From: Agromyces cerinus | Lineage (GTDB): Bacteria > Actinomycetota > Actinomycetes > Actinomycetales > Microbacteriaceae | DNA length: 64,000 nucleotides | Direction of reading: 5' to 3' | Assembly: GCF_016907835.1 (NCBI RefSeq) | Contig: NZ_JAFBCT010000001.1 | Location: 682,001 to 746,000, forward strand | Shown: positions 52,953 to 62,442 of the stretch, in pieces | Layout: each line of letters opens with the position of its first letter | How positions within the stretch are numbered: position 1 is the stretch's first letter | Position numbers and translations under genes: made by a program | Notes under the pieces: model-generated | What the model saw: the letters and a program-made list of their open reading frames with translations, nothing else | Database searches by the model: none | What the model was told of the DNA's origin: nothing

Positions 52953-53792
52953 TCAGATGGCGTAGTCGACGACCACGGGAGCGTGGTCGGACCATCGCGT
53001 GTCCCAGGAGTCGGCGCGATCGATGACGTAGGCGACCGCAGCGTCGGCCAGAGCGGGAGTCGCGAGCTGGTAGTCGATGCGCCATCCGGTGTCGGTGTCG
53101 AACGCCTTGCCGCGCTGCGACCACCACGTGTAGGGACCGTCGACCTCGCCGGCGAAGCGGCGGCCGAGGTCGATCCAGCCGAGCCCGGCGCCCGCGTTGT
53201 AGTCGTCGTCGCCCTCTGCGCCGACGAAACGGTCGAAGTACGCGCGCTCTTCGGGCAGGAAGCCGGCGCGCTTCACGTTGCCCTTCCAGTTCTTGATGTC
53301 GAGCGTGCGGTGGCCGACGTTCAGGTCGCCCACGATCACGGCGAGCTCGGAGTGGGCCGCGAGCCGCGGCATCCGCTCGACCATCGCGTCGAGGAACTTG
53401 TACTTCTCGACCTGCTTCGGGGTGTCGACCACGCCGGAGTGCACGTACGCCGAGACGACGGTGACGATGCGGTCGCCGACCTCGTAGTCGGCCTCGAGCC
53501 AGCGGCCGGCGCTGTCGAAGTCGGCCGCGCCGAGCTCGACGCGGTGGATGCTCGCGCGGTTGCGGCTCGCGATCGCGACCCCCGCGCGCCCCTTGGCGGT
53601 GGCGGGGTCGTGCAGGATGTCCCACTCGTCGCCGAGGAGGCCCTGCAGGTCTTCGGTGGAGGCGCGCACCTCTTGCATGGCGAGGATGTCGACGTCGCGC
53701 GCCGCGAGCCACTCACCCATGCCCTTGCGGAATGCCGCGCGCACTCCGTTGACGTTGACGCTGGCCAGACGGAGGGGCTTCGCAGAGGGCAT
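52953..53792 (-). CDS. xth: Exodeoxyribonuclease III family (AP endonuclease)
   Basis: The 279-residue DNA repair nuclease has the Mg-binding start LRLASVNVNGVRAAF, MQEVRA, the Tyr/Asp active-site region VSAYVHSG and GDLNVGHRTLDI, and the C-terminal RIDYQLAT and SDHAPVVVDY motifs. It cleaves DNA at abasic sites and trims 3' ends. 39 bases separate it from trpS downstream; cotranscription is likely. Confidence 0.95.
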   Translation of the reverse strand: MPSAKPLRLASVNVNGVRAAFRKGMGEWLAARDVDILAMQEVRASTEDLQGLLGDEWDILHDPATAKGRAGVAIASRNRASIHRVELGAADFDSAGRWLEADYEVGDRIVTVVSAYVHSGVVDTPKQVEKYKFLDAMVERMPRLAAHSELAVIVGDLNVGHRTLDIKNWKGNVKRAGFLPEERAYFDRFVGAEGDDDYNAGAGLGWIDLGRRFAGEVDGPYTWWSQRGKAFDTDTGWRIDYQLATPALADAAVAYVIDRADSWDTRWSDHAPVVVDYAI

Positions 53793-53844
53793 GGATCGAT
53801 CCTACGGGAGCCCTCGGACGTCGCTACGCCGCCCTGCATCGACC

Positions 53845-55104
53845 TCAGACGTGGCCTCGCCGCGCGGTCGGCGGCGCCGCGGCCTCGAGGTCGGTGAGTT
53901 CCAGTTCGGCCTTGGCGAGGCGCCGCTTGGCCGGGATCCGCCCGAACCAGTTCGCGGTGTCGAGCTCGTGCCTCGCCTCGCGCACACGAACCTGCGCGGC
54001 CGTCACGAGCGCGCGCTGCTCCCGGTCGCGCGCTTCGGCGGCGAGCTGCTCGGGGGTCACCATGCGGAGCGTCTCATGGGCGTCGGATGCCTCGACGGCG
54101 ATCCAGCTCGCGGCGACGAGGATGACGATGCTCGTGAGCCGGAACCACAGCAGCAGACCGATGAACACGGTGAAGGTCGCGAGCAGCGGGTTCGTGCTGG
54201 AACGCGAGAGCAGGGCGCCGCCGATCACCTGCAGCACCGAGATCGCGGCGGAGCCGAGCAGGGAGCCGACCCACATGCGGTGCCACGGCATCGCGGCTCC
54301 CGACAGGAACCGGAACATCACGGCGAGGGCGAGGGTGTCGATGACGAAGACGACGAGCAACGACCCGCCCTGCACGAGGAACCCGTACCAGCCCGAGTCG
54401 TCCGAGAGCCCGAGCAGTTGCACCAACCAGCCCAGGAAGGATGTGGTCGCGACGGAGAGCACGGTCGCGAGCAGGAGGATCGCGCCGAAGCCGAACCCGG
54501 CGAGGAAGTCGCGCGCCTTGAGGAAGACGTAGGCGCGGCGGTCCTTCGGCAGGCCGAAGATGCTGCGCACCGCCATGCGCGAGTAGGTGATCCATCCGAT
54601 CGCCGTCCAGATGAATCCCGCCAGCGCCACGGCGCCGGTCCAGCCGAAGAGGCTCGTGCTGGACGCCGCGATCTGCTCGAGCTCCTCGGTCGGGATGACG
54701 CCTTCGTCGCCGATGAGGCCCGGCGCGTAGGTGTTGAGGAGGGCGACGAAGGCGTTGAGGGTCGCGTCGTTGCTCGTGAGCCAGATGCCGAAGACCGCGA
54801 AGGCCACGTAGACCGCGGCGAAGATCGCGAAGAGCGCCTGGTAGCTCATGCCGGAGGAGAGGATGAAGCCGTTGCGGTCGAGGAAGTGCCGCCAGACGCG
54901 CACCGGGAAGAGGGCGAGTGTCTGCTGCGTGAGGGTGCTGACCTTGCTGATCGGTTGCTCGAAGCGGTTCCGGATCGGCTGGCTCAACGCGTCGAAGCGC
55001 TCCCTCGCCGAGGGGGAGTGATCGTCGAGGCCGAGCGGGTCCCGACCGGCGCGTTCGTCGAACGTCTCCTCCTGATGTGGGGTACCCGACCCGCGCTCGC
55101 TCAC
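53845..55104 (-). CDS. YihY/BrkB-family membrane protein
   Basis: The 419-residue protein has a hydrophilic N-terminus (~85 residues), six membrane segments (residues ~100-345) and a charged, coiled C-terminal tail (PEQLAAEARDREQRALVTAA). The stretch NGFILSSGMSYQALFAIFAA is the family start, and ATFTVFIGLLLWFRLTSIVI, then LVAASW, the family end. Once annotated as ribonuclease BN, these proteins are now taken as membrane proteins of unclear function, possibly transporters. Transcribed alone or with xth. Confidence 0.9.
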   Translation of the reverse strand: MSERGSGTPHQEETFDERAGRDPLGLDDHSPSARERFDALSQPIRNRFEQPISKVSTLTQQTLALFPVRVWRHFLDRNGFILSSGMSYQALFAIFAAVYVAFAVFGIWLTSNDATLNAFVALLNTYAPGLIGDEGVIPTEELEQIAASSTSLFGWTGAVALAGFIWTAIGWITYSRMAVRSIFGLPKDRRAYVFLKARDFLAGFGFGAILLLATVLSVATTSFLGWLVQLLGLSDDSGWYGFLVQGGSLLVVFVIDTLALAVMFRFLSGAAMPWHRMWVGSLLGSAAISVLQVIGGALLSRSSTNPLLATFTVFIGLLLWFRLTSIVILVAASWIAVEASDAHETLRMVTPEQLAAEARDREQRALVTAAQVRVREARHELDTANWFGRIPAKRRLAKAELELTDLEAAAPPTARRGHV

Positions 55105-55180
55105 GCTCCAACCCTAGCGACGGCGGGCGATCCGGAGTGCCGCTTCGGGCCTGCGATCGCCGGTGACGCGCGGGGTCGGC

Positions 55181-55230
55181 TGTCCCCCGCCTTCGGGGGA
55201 CATTTCATGAGGAATCCTTGAATTTGCTGA
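55181..55230 (+). promoter_or_regulatory. Shared control element upstream of surface protein 1
   Basis: TGTCCCCC-N6-GGGGGACA (55181-55202) is a perfect palindrome, followed ten bases later by AATCCTTGAATT and TGCTGA (55213-55230). The same arrangement lies before surface protein 2 and a degenerate form before surface protein 3. Confidence 0.6.
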
Positions 55231-55302
55231 GTGGTGCGCGGAGACTGGAGCAGCTGACCCATACCCGAGACAGCGCTTCATCAGTGAAGTCTGGAGTCCG
55301 CC

Positions 55303-57342
55303 ATGTACTCGAACCGTGCTCCCGCGCGCGAGACCACTCGCGCCAGCCGTCGATCGATGCGTGCCACAGAGCCGCCGCCCGGATGGCCGGGGGGTGCTCG
55401 GCTCATCCTCTCGTCGATCGTCATCGGGGGGCTGGTGTTGCTCGGTGTGCCCTCGATGGCGGTGGCCGACGACGCGGTCCCGCCCGCGGATGCGGCCGTC
55501 GCCGAGGCGTCCGCCCCCGAAGCCGAGCCGGCGCCCGCAGCTGAGCCGGTCGAGGCTCCCGCTGCCGAACCCGAGCCGGTCGTGGAGCCCGAGCCCGCGC
55601 CGGCCGCCGAACCCGAGCCCGCCCCGCCGGCCGAACCTGCGGCGCCCGAGAGCGCTGCCGCGCCGGAGGCATCGAGCGAGACCGTCGCAGAGGTGCCCGC
55701 CGAGGCGCCGGCGGAAGCCCGCGTCATGGCGGCCGGTGACGGTGGGCCTCCGGTGACGACGATTCCCGAGTGGAACGATCACGTCGACATCTGCCACGCG
55801 ACCGCAAGCGAGACGAACCCGTATGTCGCGATCAGCCCGAGCGTCCGCTCGATCATCGATCCGAACGGCGATCCCGACGATCCGACCGACCCGTCGCACG
55901 CGCACTCCGAGCACCAGGACTTCGGCGACATCATCCCGGAGTTCGACTACTTCGATGCAGAGGGAGTGGAGCATCACTTCCCGGGGCTGAACCTCGAACT
56001 GCTGCCGATCTTCGAGAACGACTGCGAGATCCCGCAGCCGTCGATGCAGCTCTCGGTGGTGCCGTGCCCGCCGGAGGGCGCTGCGACACGAATTCTCCAC
56101 GTCACGGCCTCCGACGTCGTGATCAGCTTCGACTACGAGTTGACGGTCTACGTGGCCGGCACTGACGAGGTCGTCGCCGAGCTCAGCTTCGAGGCTGCCA
56201 CCGGTACGTTCGACGGCGACTTCGAACCCCTGCCGCCGGGTACGTACGACGTGGTGCTCCATCGCGTCGGCGCCGACCCGTCGACGGACCGCACCGCCAC
56301 CGTCGAGCTGGGCACCTGCCCGACCCCGCCGGAGCCCGGTTGGGAGCTCATGAAGAGCTCCGATCCGGCCGACGGTGAGACGGTCGAGGCCGGCGACACG
56401 ATCACGTACTACCTCGACGCGGAGAACACCTCCGAGGTGACGGTCGAAGGCGCGCAGGCGTTCGACGACATCACCGACGTGCTCGACAACGCGACCCTCC
56501 TCGAGCTCGGTCCGGGTCTCGTCCAGGACGGCAACACGCTCACCTGGTCCGTGCCGACGCTCGAACCCGGCGAGTCCGCCCAGACCTGGTACACCGTGCA
56601 GGTCGGTGAGGACGTCGTCGGCGAGCTGCTGCACAACGTGGTCGAGCCGTCCGAGGGCGGCGAGTGCCCGACGTCCGAGGACGACAACGGCTCGTGCGTC
56701 GTCGACCATCCCGTGAAGTCGATCGGCCTGGACGGCATGGCGCAGTGCGTGAACGACACCCCGTGGTTCATGTACGCGATCACCCCGTACGGCATCGAGG
56801 ACACCGGTGACAACCCGATCTCGCTGATCTGGTGGACCCCGGCGGCATTCGCCGACCGTGACCCGTCGATCGCGGCCGACGACGTCGCCGCCCTCCTGGC
56901 GGACGGCGCCTCCCAGGTCGACGCGATCCCGTACCCGGCAGGGTGGGTGAGCGGTGACACCATCTCGGGTCAGCAGCTCTGGCCCGGCGCCGAGGTCGAC
57001 GCCGAGGGCAACCCGACCGCATGGCCCGGATGGACCCAGCAGGCCGACGGCACCTGGGTGCTCGACCCGAGCGCGCCGTTCTACGACCTCCGCAGCGAGG
57101 CCGTGGTCGAGATCCGCATCAACCCGTCGAACGACGCGATCGCGGTCTACCCGCCGCCGACGCCGAACTGCAACGCGGCACCGCCGCAGAACCCGCCCGG
57201 CAGCACTCCGGCGGGCGAGAACCCGACCGCGCTCGCCGAGTCGGGCAGTGACGCCCTCGCCATGCTGCCAGCAGGTGCGCTGCTCCTGCTGGCCGGTGGC
57301 GCGGCGCTCGGATTCGGCGCTCGGCGTCGACTCCTGGCCTGA
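55303..57342 (+). CDS. Cell-surface protein 1 with Pro/Glu-rich stalk and sorting-like C-terminus
   Basis: The 679-residue exported protein has a late signal sequence (LILSSIVIGGLVLLGVPSMA, about residues 34-53), a Pro/Glu/Ala-rich stretch (~58-145), a DICHATASETNPYVAISPS module (~160-245), a beta-sandwich region, a DUF11-like repeat (SDPADGETVEAGDTITYYLD ... TLEPGESAQTWYTVQVGEDV, ~350-450) and a domain at ~480-625 starting AQCVNDTPW and shared with surface protein 2. The C-terminus has LAESGSD, a hydrophobic helix and RRR, like an LAxTG sorting signal with Ser for Thr. GGAG precedes the ATG. The role is unknown; adhesion or wall structure is likely. Confidence 0.82.
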   Translation: MYSNRAPARETTRASRRSMRATEPPPGWPGGARLILSSIVIGGLVLLGVPSMAVADDAVPPADAAVAEASAPEAEPAPAAEPVEAPAAEPEPVVEPEPAPAAEPEPAPPAEPAAPESAAAPEASSETVAEVPAEAPAEARVMAAGDGGPPVTTIPEWNDHVDICHATASETNPYVAISPSVRSIIDPNGDPDDPTDPSHAHSEHQDFGDIIPEFDYFDAEGVEHHFPGLNLELLPIFENDCEIPQPSMQLSVVPCPPEGAATRILHVTASDVVISFDYELTVYVAGTDEVVAELSFEAATGTFDGDFEPLPPGTYDVVLHRVGADPSTDRTATVELGTCPTPPEPGWELMKSSDPADGETVEAGDTITYYLDAENTSEVTVEGAQAFDDITDVLDNATLLELGPGLVQDGNTLTWSVPTLEPGESAQTWYTVQVGEDVVGELLHNVVEPSEGGECPTSEDDNGSCVVDHPVKSIGLDGMAQCVNDTPWFMYAITPYGIEDTGDNPISLIWWTPAAFADRDPSIAADDVAALLADGASQVDAIPYPAGWVSGDTISGQQLWPGAEVDAEGNPTAWPGWTQQADGTWVLDPSAPFYDLRSEAVVEIRINPSNDAIAVYPPPTPNCNAAPPQNPPGSTPAGENPTALAESGSDALAMLPAGALLLLAGGAALGFGARRRLLA

Positions 57343-57367
57343 GGTCGTCGTCGGCCTCGCCGAGATC

Positions 57368-57417
57368 GAACACAGCGGATGCCGCGGCTCGCGAGAGCCG
57401 CGGCATCCGCTGTGTTC
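57368..57417. terminator. Perfect 23-bp hairpin terminator
   Basis: The arms (start GAACACAGCGGATGCCGCGG) are perfectly complementary over 23 bases with a GCGA loop. It follows surface protein 1 and insulates it from surface protein 2. Confidence 0.85.
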
Positions 57418-57538
57418 GGGGTACACGGCCGGAGCAGCGGCCGTGGGCGGGCGGGTCTTCGGATGCCGCCGCATGGGGCTGTTCGCCGCTGAATACGTGG
57501 CATCGACGGGGTGATCGCCCTCGAAGAGGTTGACTGGC

Positions 57539-57590
57539 GTACCCCACGTTTTGGGGGACACGTATAGCTGAGAAATCCTTGAATTCTGCT
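57539..57590 (+). promoter_or_regulatory. Shared control element upstream of surface protein 2
   Basis: GTACCCC-N8-GGGGGACA (57539-57560) is a one-mismatch version of the palindrome before surface protein 1, and AATCCTTGAATT (57574-57585) with TGCTGA follow in the same order. Further downstream the leaders still match (GTGCG, AGACTGG, GCTGACCC). Confidence 0.6.
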
Positions 57591-57669
57591 GAAGCGTGCG
57601 AGCAGACTGGTGCCGCTGACCCGAGATCCGCCCGAGCCGGCCTACCAGCACCCGAACGTGGAGTTCGCC

Positions 57670-60600
57670 ATGCATCGCACACTGCGCACCCGATCCGCCG
57701 CCACTTCCGACGACTCGGCGTCGCCGCCGTCCTCTCCGATCCGAGCGCTGCTCGCCGCGGTCACGGTCGGTGCGCTGATCCTCTTCGGCGGCCCGACGCT
57801 CGCCGCCGCCGACGAGCTCGCGACACCGCCGGCGGCAGCCGACGAGGCTGCGACGCCGGCGGACGAGCCCGCGGCGACGGAGGCGGAGGAGCCGCCTGCA
57901 GAGGAGACGCCGCCGGCTGAAGCGGTCGAACCGCCGGCCGAAGAGCCGGAACCTCCGGCCGAGGAGCCGGCGCCGCCCGCCGAGGAGGCGCCGCCGGCCG
58001 AGGAGGCAGCGCCGCCGGGAGAGGAGCCACCGCTCCCGGCAGACGATGCCGCCCAGCAGCAGGCCGCGGCACCCGCGCCCGTCGACTGCATGGCGATCCC
58101 GATCGGCAATGACGACCGCAGTGCGCGCGACGCGTGTCTCGCTGAGCAGCAGGCGGGGCTTCGCAGCTTCGCCGCGGCCGCCGATCCGGCGCCGGCCCCC
58201 AACCCCGACCTCCCGAACAGCTGCGGGCTCGACTTCGCGCTCGTGCTCGACAAGTCGGGATCGATCGGCGAAGACGGGATGGACGACCTCAAGGCAGCGG
58301 CCGACGCGTTCACCGACGCACTGAAGGACACGGGTTCCGAAGTCTCCGTCACCTCGTTCGACCAGGATGCGTCGCTCCTCCTGGGCGCCACAGCGCTCAC
58401 GACCGCGAACCTCGGCGACATCCAGGACTCCTACGGCGGCCTGATCTCCGAAGGCTGGACGAACTGGAAGCGCGGACTCGAGGTCGGCCACAGCTCGTTC
58501 GGAGGGTTCAGCGAACAGCCCGTCGAACTCACCATCGTGATCACCGACGGCAACCCGAACACGGTCGACCCCGACGTGGGTGGTGAATTCCCCGACGGGT
58601 CTCCCGATGCGGTGAACCCGGCGATCCTGGAGGCCAACTCGATCAAGGCGGACCCATCGCACGTCTTCGTGGTGGCGGTCGGCCCGAACGTCTCCCTCGC
58701 CCCGATCCAGGCGATCTCGGGTTCTGACGAGTTCGACGGCTCGAACATCTCGACCGCCGACTACATGACCTCCGACAACTACGCGAGCCTCGCCGAAGAC
58801 CTGCAGCTCGTCGCGAAGGCGCTGTGCGCGGGCAACGTGATCATCCACAAGCAGGTCGGCGTCGCCTTCCCCGGCACGCCCGGCGGCGTGGGCTGGGAGT
58901 TCTCGACGGCGACCTCGGATGTCGCCCCGACGAGCGACACGACCGACGCGAGCAGCCAGACCGACCCCTTCGCCGTGACGGGCTTCGAGGTCGTGCCGGA
59001 CCCGCCGGCTCGGCAGGTCACCTTCACGGAGACGCCCAACAACGGGAGCCTCCTGACCGGAGCGATGTGCGGCACCACCTCCGAGATGGGCGACGCGGTC
59101 GCCGTGCCGTTCGACCCGGCCGCCCGAACCTTCACCGCCGCCGTCGAGAAGGAGGCGACGACCCATTGCTGGGTGCTGAACACCTTCGCGCCGCGTTGGC
59201 TCGGCTGGAAGACGGTCGCCCCGACCGACGGCAGCACCGTCATCCCGGGCCAGGACGTCACCTACACCCTGCACGCGAAGAACGACGGATTCGTGCCGGT
59301 GACCGGCGCGACACTGGTCGACGACCTCGGCGACGTGCTCGACGACGCAGCGATGGTGACGCCCATCGCCCCGCCGCTCAGCATCGCCGGCGACGAACTG
59401 ACGTGGTCGATTCCGACGCTCGCCCCGGGGGAGGAGACGAGCATCTCCTTCACCGTTCGAGTGGATGACGATGCGTTCGATCGGGTGCTCGCGAACGTCG
59501 TCACCCCGAGTGACAACGGGCGTTGCCCCGACAGCGTCACGCTCTCCGCCGAGCAAGCGGTGCTCGTCGACGACTGCGTCACCGAGAACCCCACGCCCGA
59601 CGTGACGATCGACAAGAACGTCGATGAGACGACCCTCGATGTCGTGACCGGCGAGTGGACGATCGGCTACACGCTCGACGTCGAGAACACCGGCGACGTC
59701 GACACCGAGTACACCCTGTCGGATGCCACGGAGTTCGGTGACGGCATGACGATCTCGGCGATCGAGTACTGGGAGCCGGGCGAGGACCGTGCCCTCCCGG
59801 GACATCCGCTCACCGGCCCGTTCGCTCCGGACGGCGAGTACCTGCTCGCCGAGGACCATCCGCTCGCCGTCGGCGTCACCGACAGCTGGTACGTGCGGAT
59901 CACCGCGACGATCGATGACGAGGGCGCACCCGAGTACGGCTGCGACGGCGAAGAGGGCGGCGGGTTCTCGAACACCGGCATCGTCACGATCGGCACCGGC
60001 GTTCGCGAGGACGAGGCCTGCGACGCCCCCGGGCGCCTGACGCTCATCAAGAACGTCGACAACGAGGCGATCGAGGACATCAACGAGGTCGTCGATCCCG
60101 ACATCCCGCTCGCCGTGCCGAGCGATTGGCTGCTGAAGGCGGCGGGGCCCGTCACGGTCGAGGACCCCGGCATGTCCGACCCCGGCAGGACCTACCTCGT
60201 TCCCGAGGGCTGGTACGGCCTGAGCGAGCAGCCGAACCCCGATTCCGACAACCCCTACATCGACGACGGCACCTACGTGCCCGGCGAGTGGGAGTGCGAC
60301 GACGAGAGCCCCGAGCTCGAGAAGCTGCAGGCCGAGGCGGAGGTCTACGTGCCGGCAGGCGGCGACGTCACCTGCAGCATCGAGAACACCGCCGACCCGG
60401 CCGACCTCGGCATCGTGAAGGACTACGAGCTGAGCGAGGGCGTCGAGGCGATCGACAACTTCGATCCCGATGGCGACCCGGCGGACTCGGACTTCTGGTT
60501 CACCCTCACGGTGACGAACCACGGACCCGACGTTCCCGGCGCCATGGTGACCGACACCCTGCCCGACACGCTCGAGGTGCTCAGTGCCATCGAGATCACC

Positions 60601-61980
60601 CCGGCTGATCCCAACTGGGATGCGTCGTTCACGGGCAACGAGTTCACCGCGGTCTACGACGGCACCTACGCCGCCGGATCCGAGACGGTGTTCCGGTTCC
60701 AGGTGCGGTTCCTCGGAGAGCCGATCGGGCCGTTGCCCGAGAACCCCGAGGTGCCGCCGGAGCCCGTGCCCGCCGAGCCCGTCGTGAACGAGGCGTGCGT
60801 GGAGATCGTCGTGCCCGAGCCTCCGGTCGAGGTCGACAGCGCCGCGCTCGCCGTGGTCGACGTCCCGTCGCTGCCCACCAGCGACCTGAACCCCGGCAAC
60901 GACTGCGACGACACCACGGTGCCGACGAAGGCGATGCAGGCGAACGCGTACGTGCAGTGCATCAACGATGTGCCGTGGCTGTACCACAACGTCATGACGG
61001 CCGGTCCCGTCACCCCCTCCGACATCACCGTCACGTGGACGCCCGACCCGGTGTTCTACCCCGACGCGGTGCCGGTCGTGACGATCATCCCGTGGGAGGA
61101 GCGCAACGGCCGCGTGCTGTGGCCGTACGGCGAGGTGAACGACGAGGGCATCTCGATCGCCTGGCCCGGATGGCGCCTGGCCGAACCGGGAGACGTCGTC
61201 GGCGAGGGCACGATCGTGGACTCGTGGGAGAACATGGTGAAGGACTCGTCGCTTCCGAGCTACGCGTTCGCCGACCAGCTCCACCCGATGACCATCACGT
61301 TCGAGGTCAACCCGAGCCAGTCGGTGCTCGCGGTCTACCCGCAGGCGACACCCGCCTGTGCGGTGACCCGTGAGGCCGGGCCGTTGATCGAGAAGACCTC
61401 GAGCGTCACCTCGGTGATGCCCGGCGGAACGTTCGACTACACCCTGTCGATCACCAACCCGGGTCTCGGGGCGACGAAGGCCATGGAGCTCTTCGACGAG
61501 ATCCCGGCCGATCTCAAGGTGAACTCGATCACCACGCCGCCCGCCCCCGCGTTCCCGCGCTGGGACGACTGCGAGGTGACGGGCGAGGATTCCGCCGGCT
61601 ACGGCGGCACCCTGCACTGCATCCTGAACGGTCAGATCGGCGGCACGAGGCCGGACGCGCCCGACGTGGTGCTGTCGGTCACGCTGAATCCGAAGTCGAC
61701 GTCCTCGAGCATCGTCAACACCGGTGAGATCTGCTGGAACGACCTGCCCGACGACGAGACCGCCCCGGCGGCCGACGGAGCGATCCCGCTCGACCCCGCC
61801 GAGCAGATCCTCTGCGACGACTCCTCGGTCACCGTGCACGTGCCGCAACCCGGCGGTGCCATCGCGAGCACCGGCTTCGCGGGCGCGCCGTTCATCTGGA
61901 TCGCCGCGGGCATGCTCCTGGTGGGCGGCATCGCGGTCGCATACGTCGTGATCAGGAGGCGCCGCACCGGGGGAGTGTAG
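57670..61980 (+). CDS. Cell-surface protein 2: large vWA-DUF11 adhesin-like protein
   Basis: The 1436-residue exported protein has a signal sequence (IRALLAAVTVGALILFGGPT), a PPAEE-type repeat stretch (~55-130), a von Willebrand A domain (~185-380) with the metal site D194-x-S-x-S (LDKSGS) and VITDGNPNTVDPD, several DUF11/SpaA-like beta domains (GWKTVAPTDGSTVIPGQDVT; LGIVKDYELSEG), the domain shared with surface protein 1 at ~1090-1230 (YVQCINDVPW ... AWPGW ... FEVNPSQSVLAVYP), and a final DUF11 repeat. The C-terminus IASTG plus hydrophobic helix plus RRRR is a variant sorting signal. GGAG lies seven bases before the ATG. An adhesin or pilus-tip-like role is inferred. Confidence 0.85.
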   Translation: MHRTLRTRSAATSDDSASPPSSPIRALLAAVTVGALILFGGPTLAAADELATPPAAADEAATPADEPAATEAEEPPAEETPPAEAVEPPAEEPEPPAEEPAPPAEEAPPAEEAAPPGEEPPLPADDAAQQQAAAPAPVDCMAIPIGNDDRSARDACLAEQQAGLRSFAAAADPAPAPNPDLPNSCGLDFALVLDKSGSIGEDGMDDLKAAADAFTDALKDTGSEVSVTSFDQDASLLLGATALTTANLGDIQDSYGGLISEGWTNWKRGLEVGHSSFGGFSEQPVELTIVITDGNPNTVDPDVGGEFPDGSPDAVNPAILEANSIKADPSHVFVVAVGPNVSLAPIQAISGSDEFDGSNISTADYMTSDNYASLAEDLQLVAKALCAGNVIIHKQVGVAFPGTPGGVGWEFSTATSDVAPTSDTTDASSQTDPFAVTGFEVVPDPPARQVTFTETPNNGSLLTGAMCGTTSEMGDAVAVPFDPAARTFTAAVEKEATTHCWVLNTFAPRWLGWKTVAPTDGSTVIPGQDVTYTLHAKNDGFVPVTGATLVDDLGDVLDDAAMVTPIAPPLSIAGDELTWSIPTLAPGEETSISFTVRVDDDAFDRVLANVVTPSDNGRCPDSVTLSAEQAVLVDDCVTENPTPDVTIDKNVDETTLDVVTGEWTIGYTLDVENTGDVDTEYTLSDATEFGDGMTISAIEYWEPGEDRALPGHPLTGPFAPDGEYLLAEDHPLAVGVTDSWYVRITATIDDEGAPEYGCDGEEGGGFSNTGIVTIGTGVREDEACDAPGRLTLIKNVDNEAIEDINEVVDPDIPLAVPSDWLLKAAGPVTVEDPGMSDPGRTYLVPEGWYGLSEQPNPDSDNPYIDDGTYVPGEWECDDESPELEKLQAEAEVYVPAGGDVTCSIENTADPADLGIVKDYELSEGVEAIDNFDPDGDPADSDFWFTLTVTNHGPDVPGAMVTDTLPDTLEVLSAIEITPADPNWDASFTGNEFTAVYDGTYAAGSETVFRFQVRFLGEPIGPLPENPEVPPEPVPAEPVVNEACVEIVVPEPPVEVDSAALAVVDVPSLPTSDLNPGNDCDDTTVPTKAMQANAYVQCINDVPWLYHNVMTAGPVTPSDITVTWTPDPVFYPDAVPVVTIIPWEERNGRVLWPYGEVNDEGISIAWPGWRLAEPGDVVGEGTIVDSWENMVKDSSLPSYAFADQLHPMTITFEVNPSQSVLAVYPQATPACAVTREAGPLIEKTSSVTSVMPGGTFDYTLSITNPGLGATKAMELFDEIPADLKVNSITTPPAPAFPRWDDCEVTGEDSAGYGGTLHCILNGQIGGTRPDAPDVVLSVTLNPKSTSSSIVNTGEICWNDLPDDETAPAADGAIPLDPAEQILCDDSSVTVHVPQPGGAIASTGFAGAPFIWIAAGMLLVGGIAVAYVVIRRRRTGGV

Positions 61981-61990
61981 GCGCGCGAGA

Positions 61991-62038
61991 TCAGGCACGC
62001 GGATGTCGCGGCTCACGTGAGCCGCGGCATCCGCGTGC
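61991..62038. terminator. Long hairpin terminator after surface protein 2
   Basis: AGGCACGCGGATG ... GCGGCTCA pairs with TGAGCCGC ... CATCCGCGTGCCT over 23 positions with one mismatch and a two-base loop, ten bases after the stop. Confidence 0.8.
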
Positions 62039-62225
62039 CTGCTCGCCGTTGAGCGCGGCCGGCCCCGCCTGCGGAGTTCCCGTTCCACCCCCTGTCCCGG
62101 TGCCAGCGCGAGGGTCCCTCGATGCCGACCGCGAACGGCCGGAACCTCAGCGATATTCCGAACACGGCATGTGTCGCGTTCACCCGCGCGCCGTGGCACG
62201 ACGAGGAGGTGACCTCTTCGTCGCG

Positions 62226-62366
62226 TGTCCCCCATCCGGGGCGCATGAGCAAATCTCGCGTACCCCGCTTTCGGGTGACAAGTTCGGTGAACTTCCCGAT
62301 GAATCCGCAATTCCAGACGGACACTGTCCCCCGGATTGGTGTCAAGTGAGCTCTATCGTGTCCCCC
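62226..62366 (+). promoter_or_regulatory. Repeated TGTCCCCC boxes upstream of surface protein 3
   Basis: TGTCCCCC occurs at 62226-62233, 62325-62332 and 62359-62366, and GTACCCC-N7-GGGTGACA at 62260-62280 matches the boxes before surface proteins 1 and 2. The whole non-coding gap is 61981-62442 (462 bases). Apart from these boxes, the terminator at its left end and GAATCCGCAATTC (62301-62313), I see nothing else in it. Confidence 0.5.
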
Positions 62367-62442
62367 ATTTCCTCTGCTTGACTCGCCCCGAATGCGCAAC
62401 AGTCTCGTTCTGCTTCCTCACCCGAGCACAAGAAGGCCAATC

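Noticed and set aside
55114..62310. A 2398-codon open frame on the minus strand across the whole surface-protein cluster
   Set aside because: It is antisense to two clear genes with signal peptides and anchors, crosses their promoters and terminators, and its translation is low-complexity Arg/Gly/Val/Asp. Such frames are common opposite GC-rich genes.
62049..62381. Open frames of 75-110 codons before surface protein 3
   Set aside because: They cover the TGTCCCCC boxes, have no plausible start signals and give low-complexity products.
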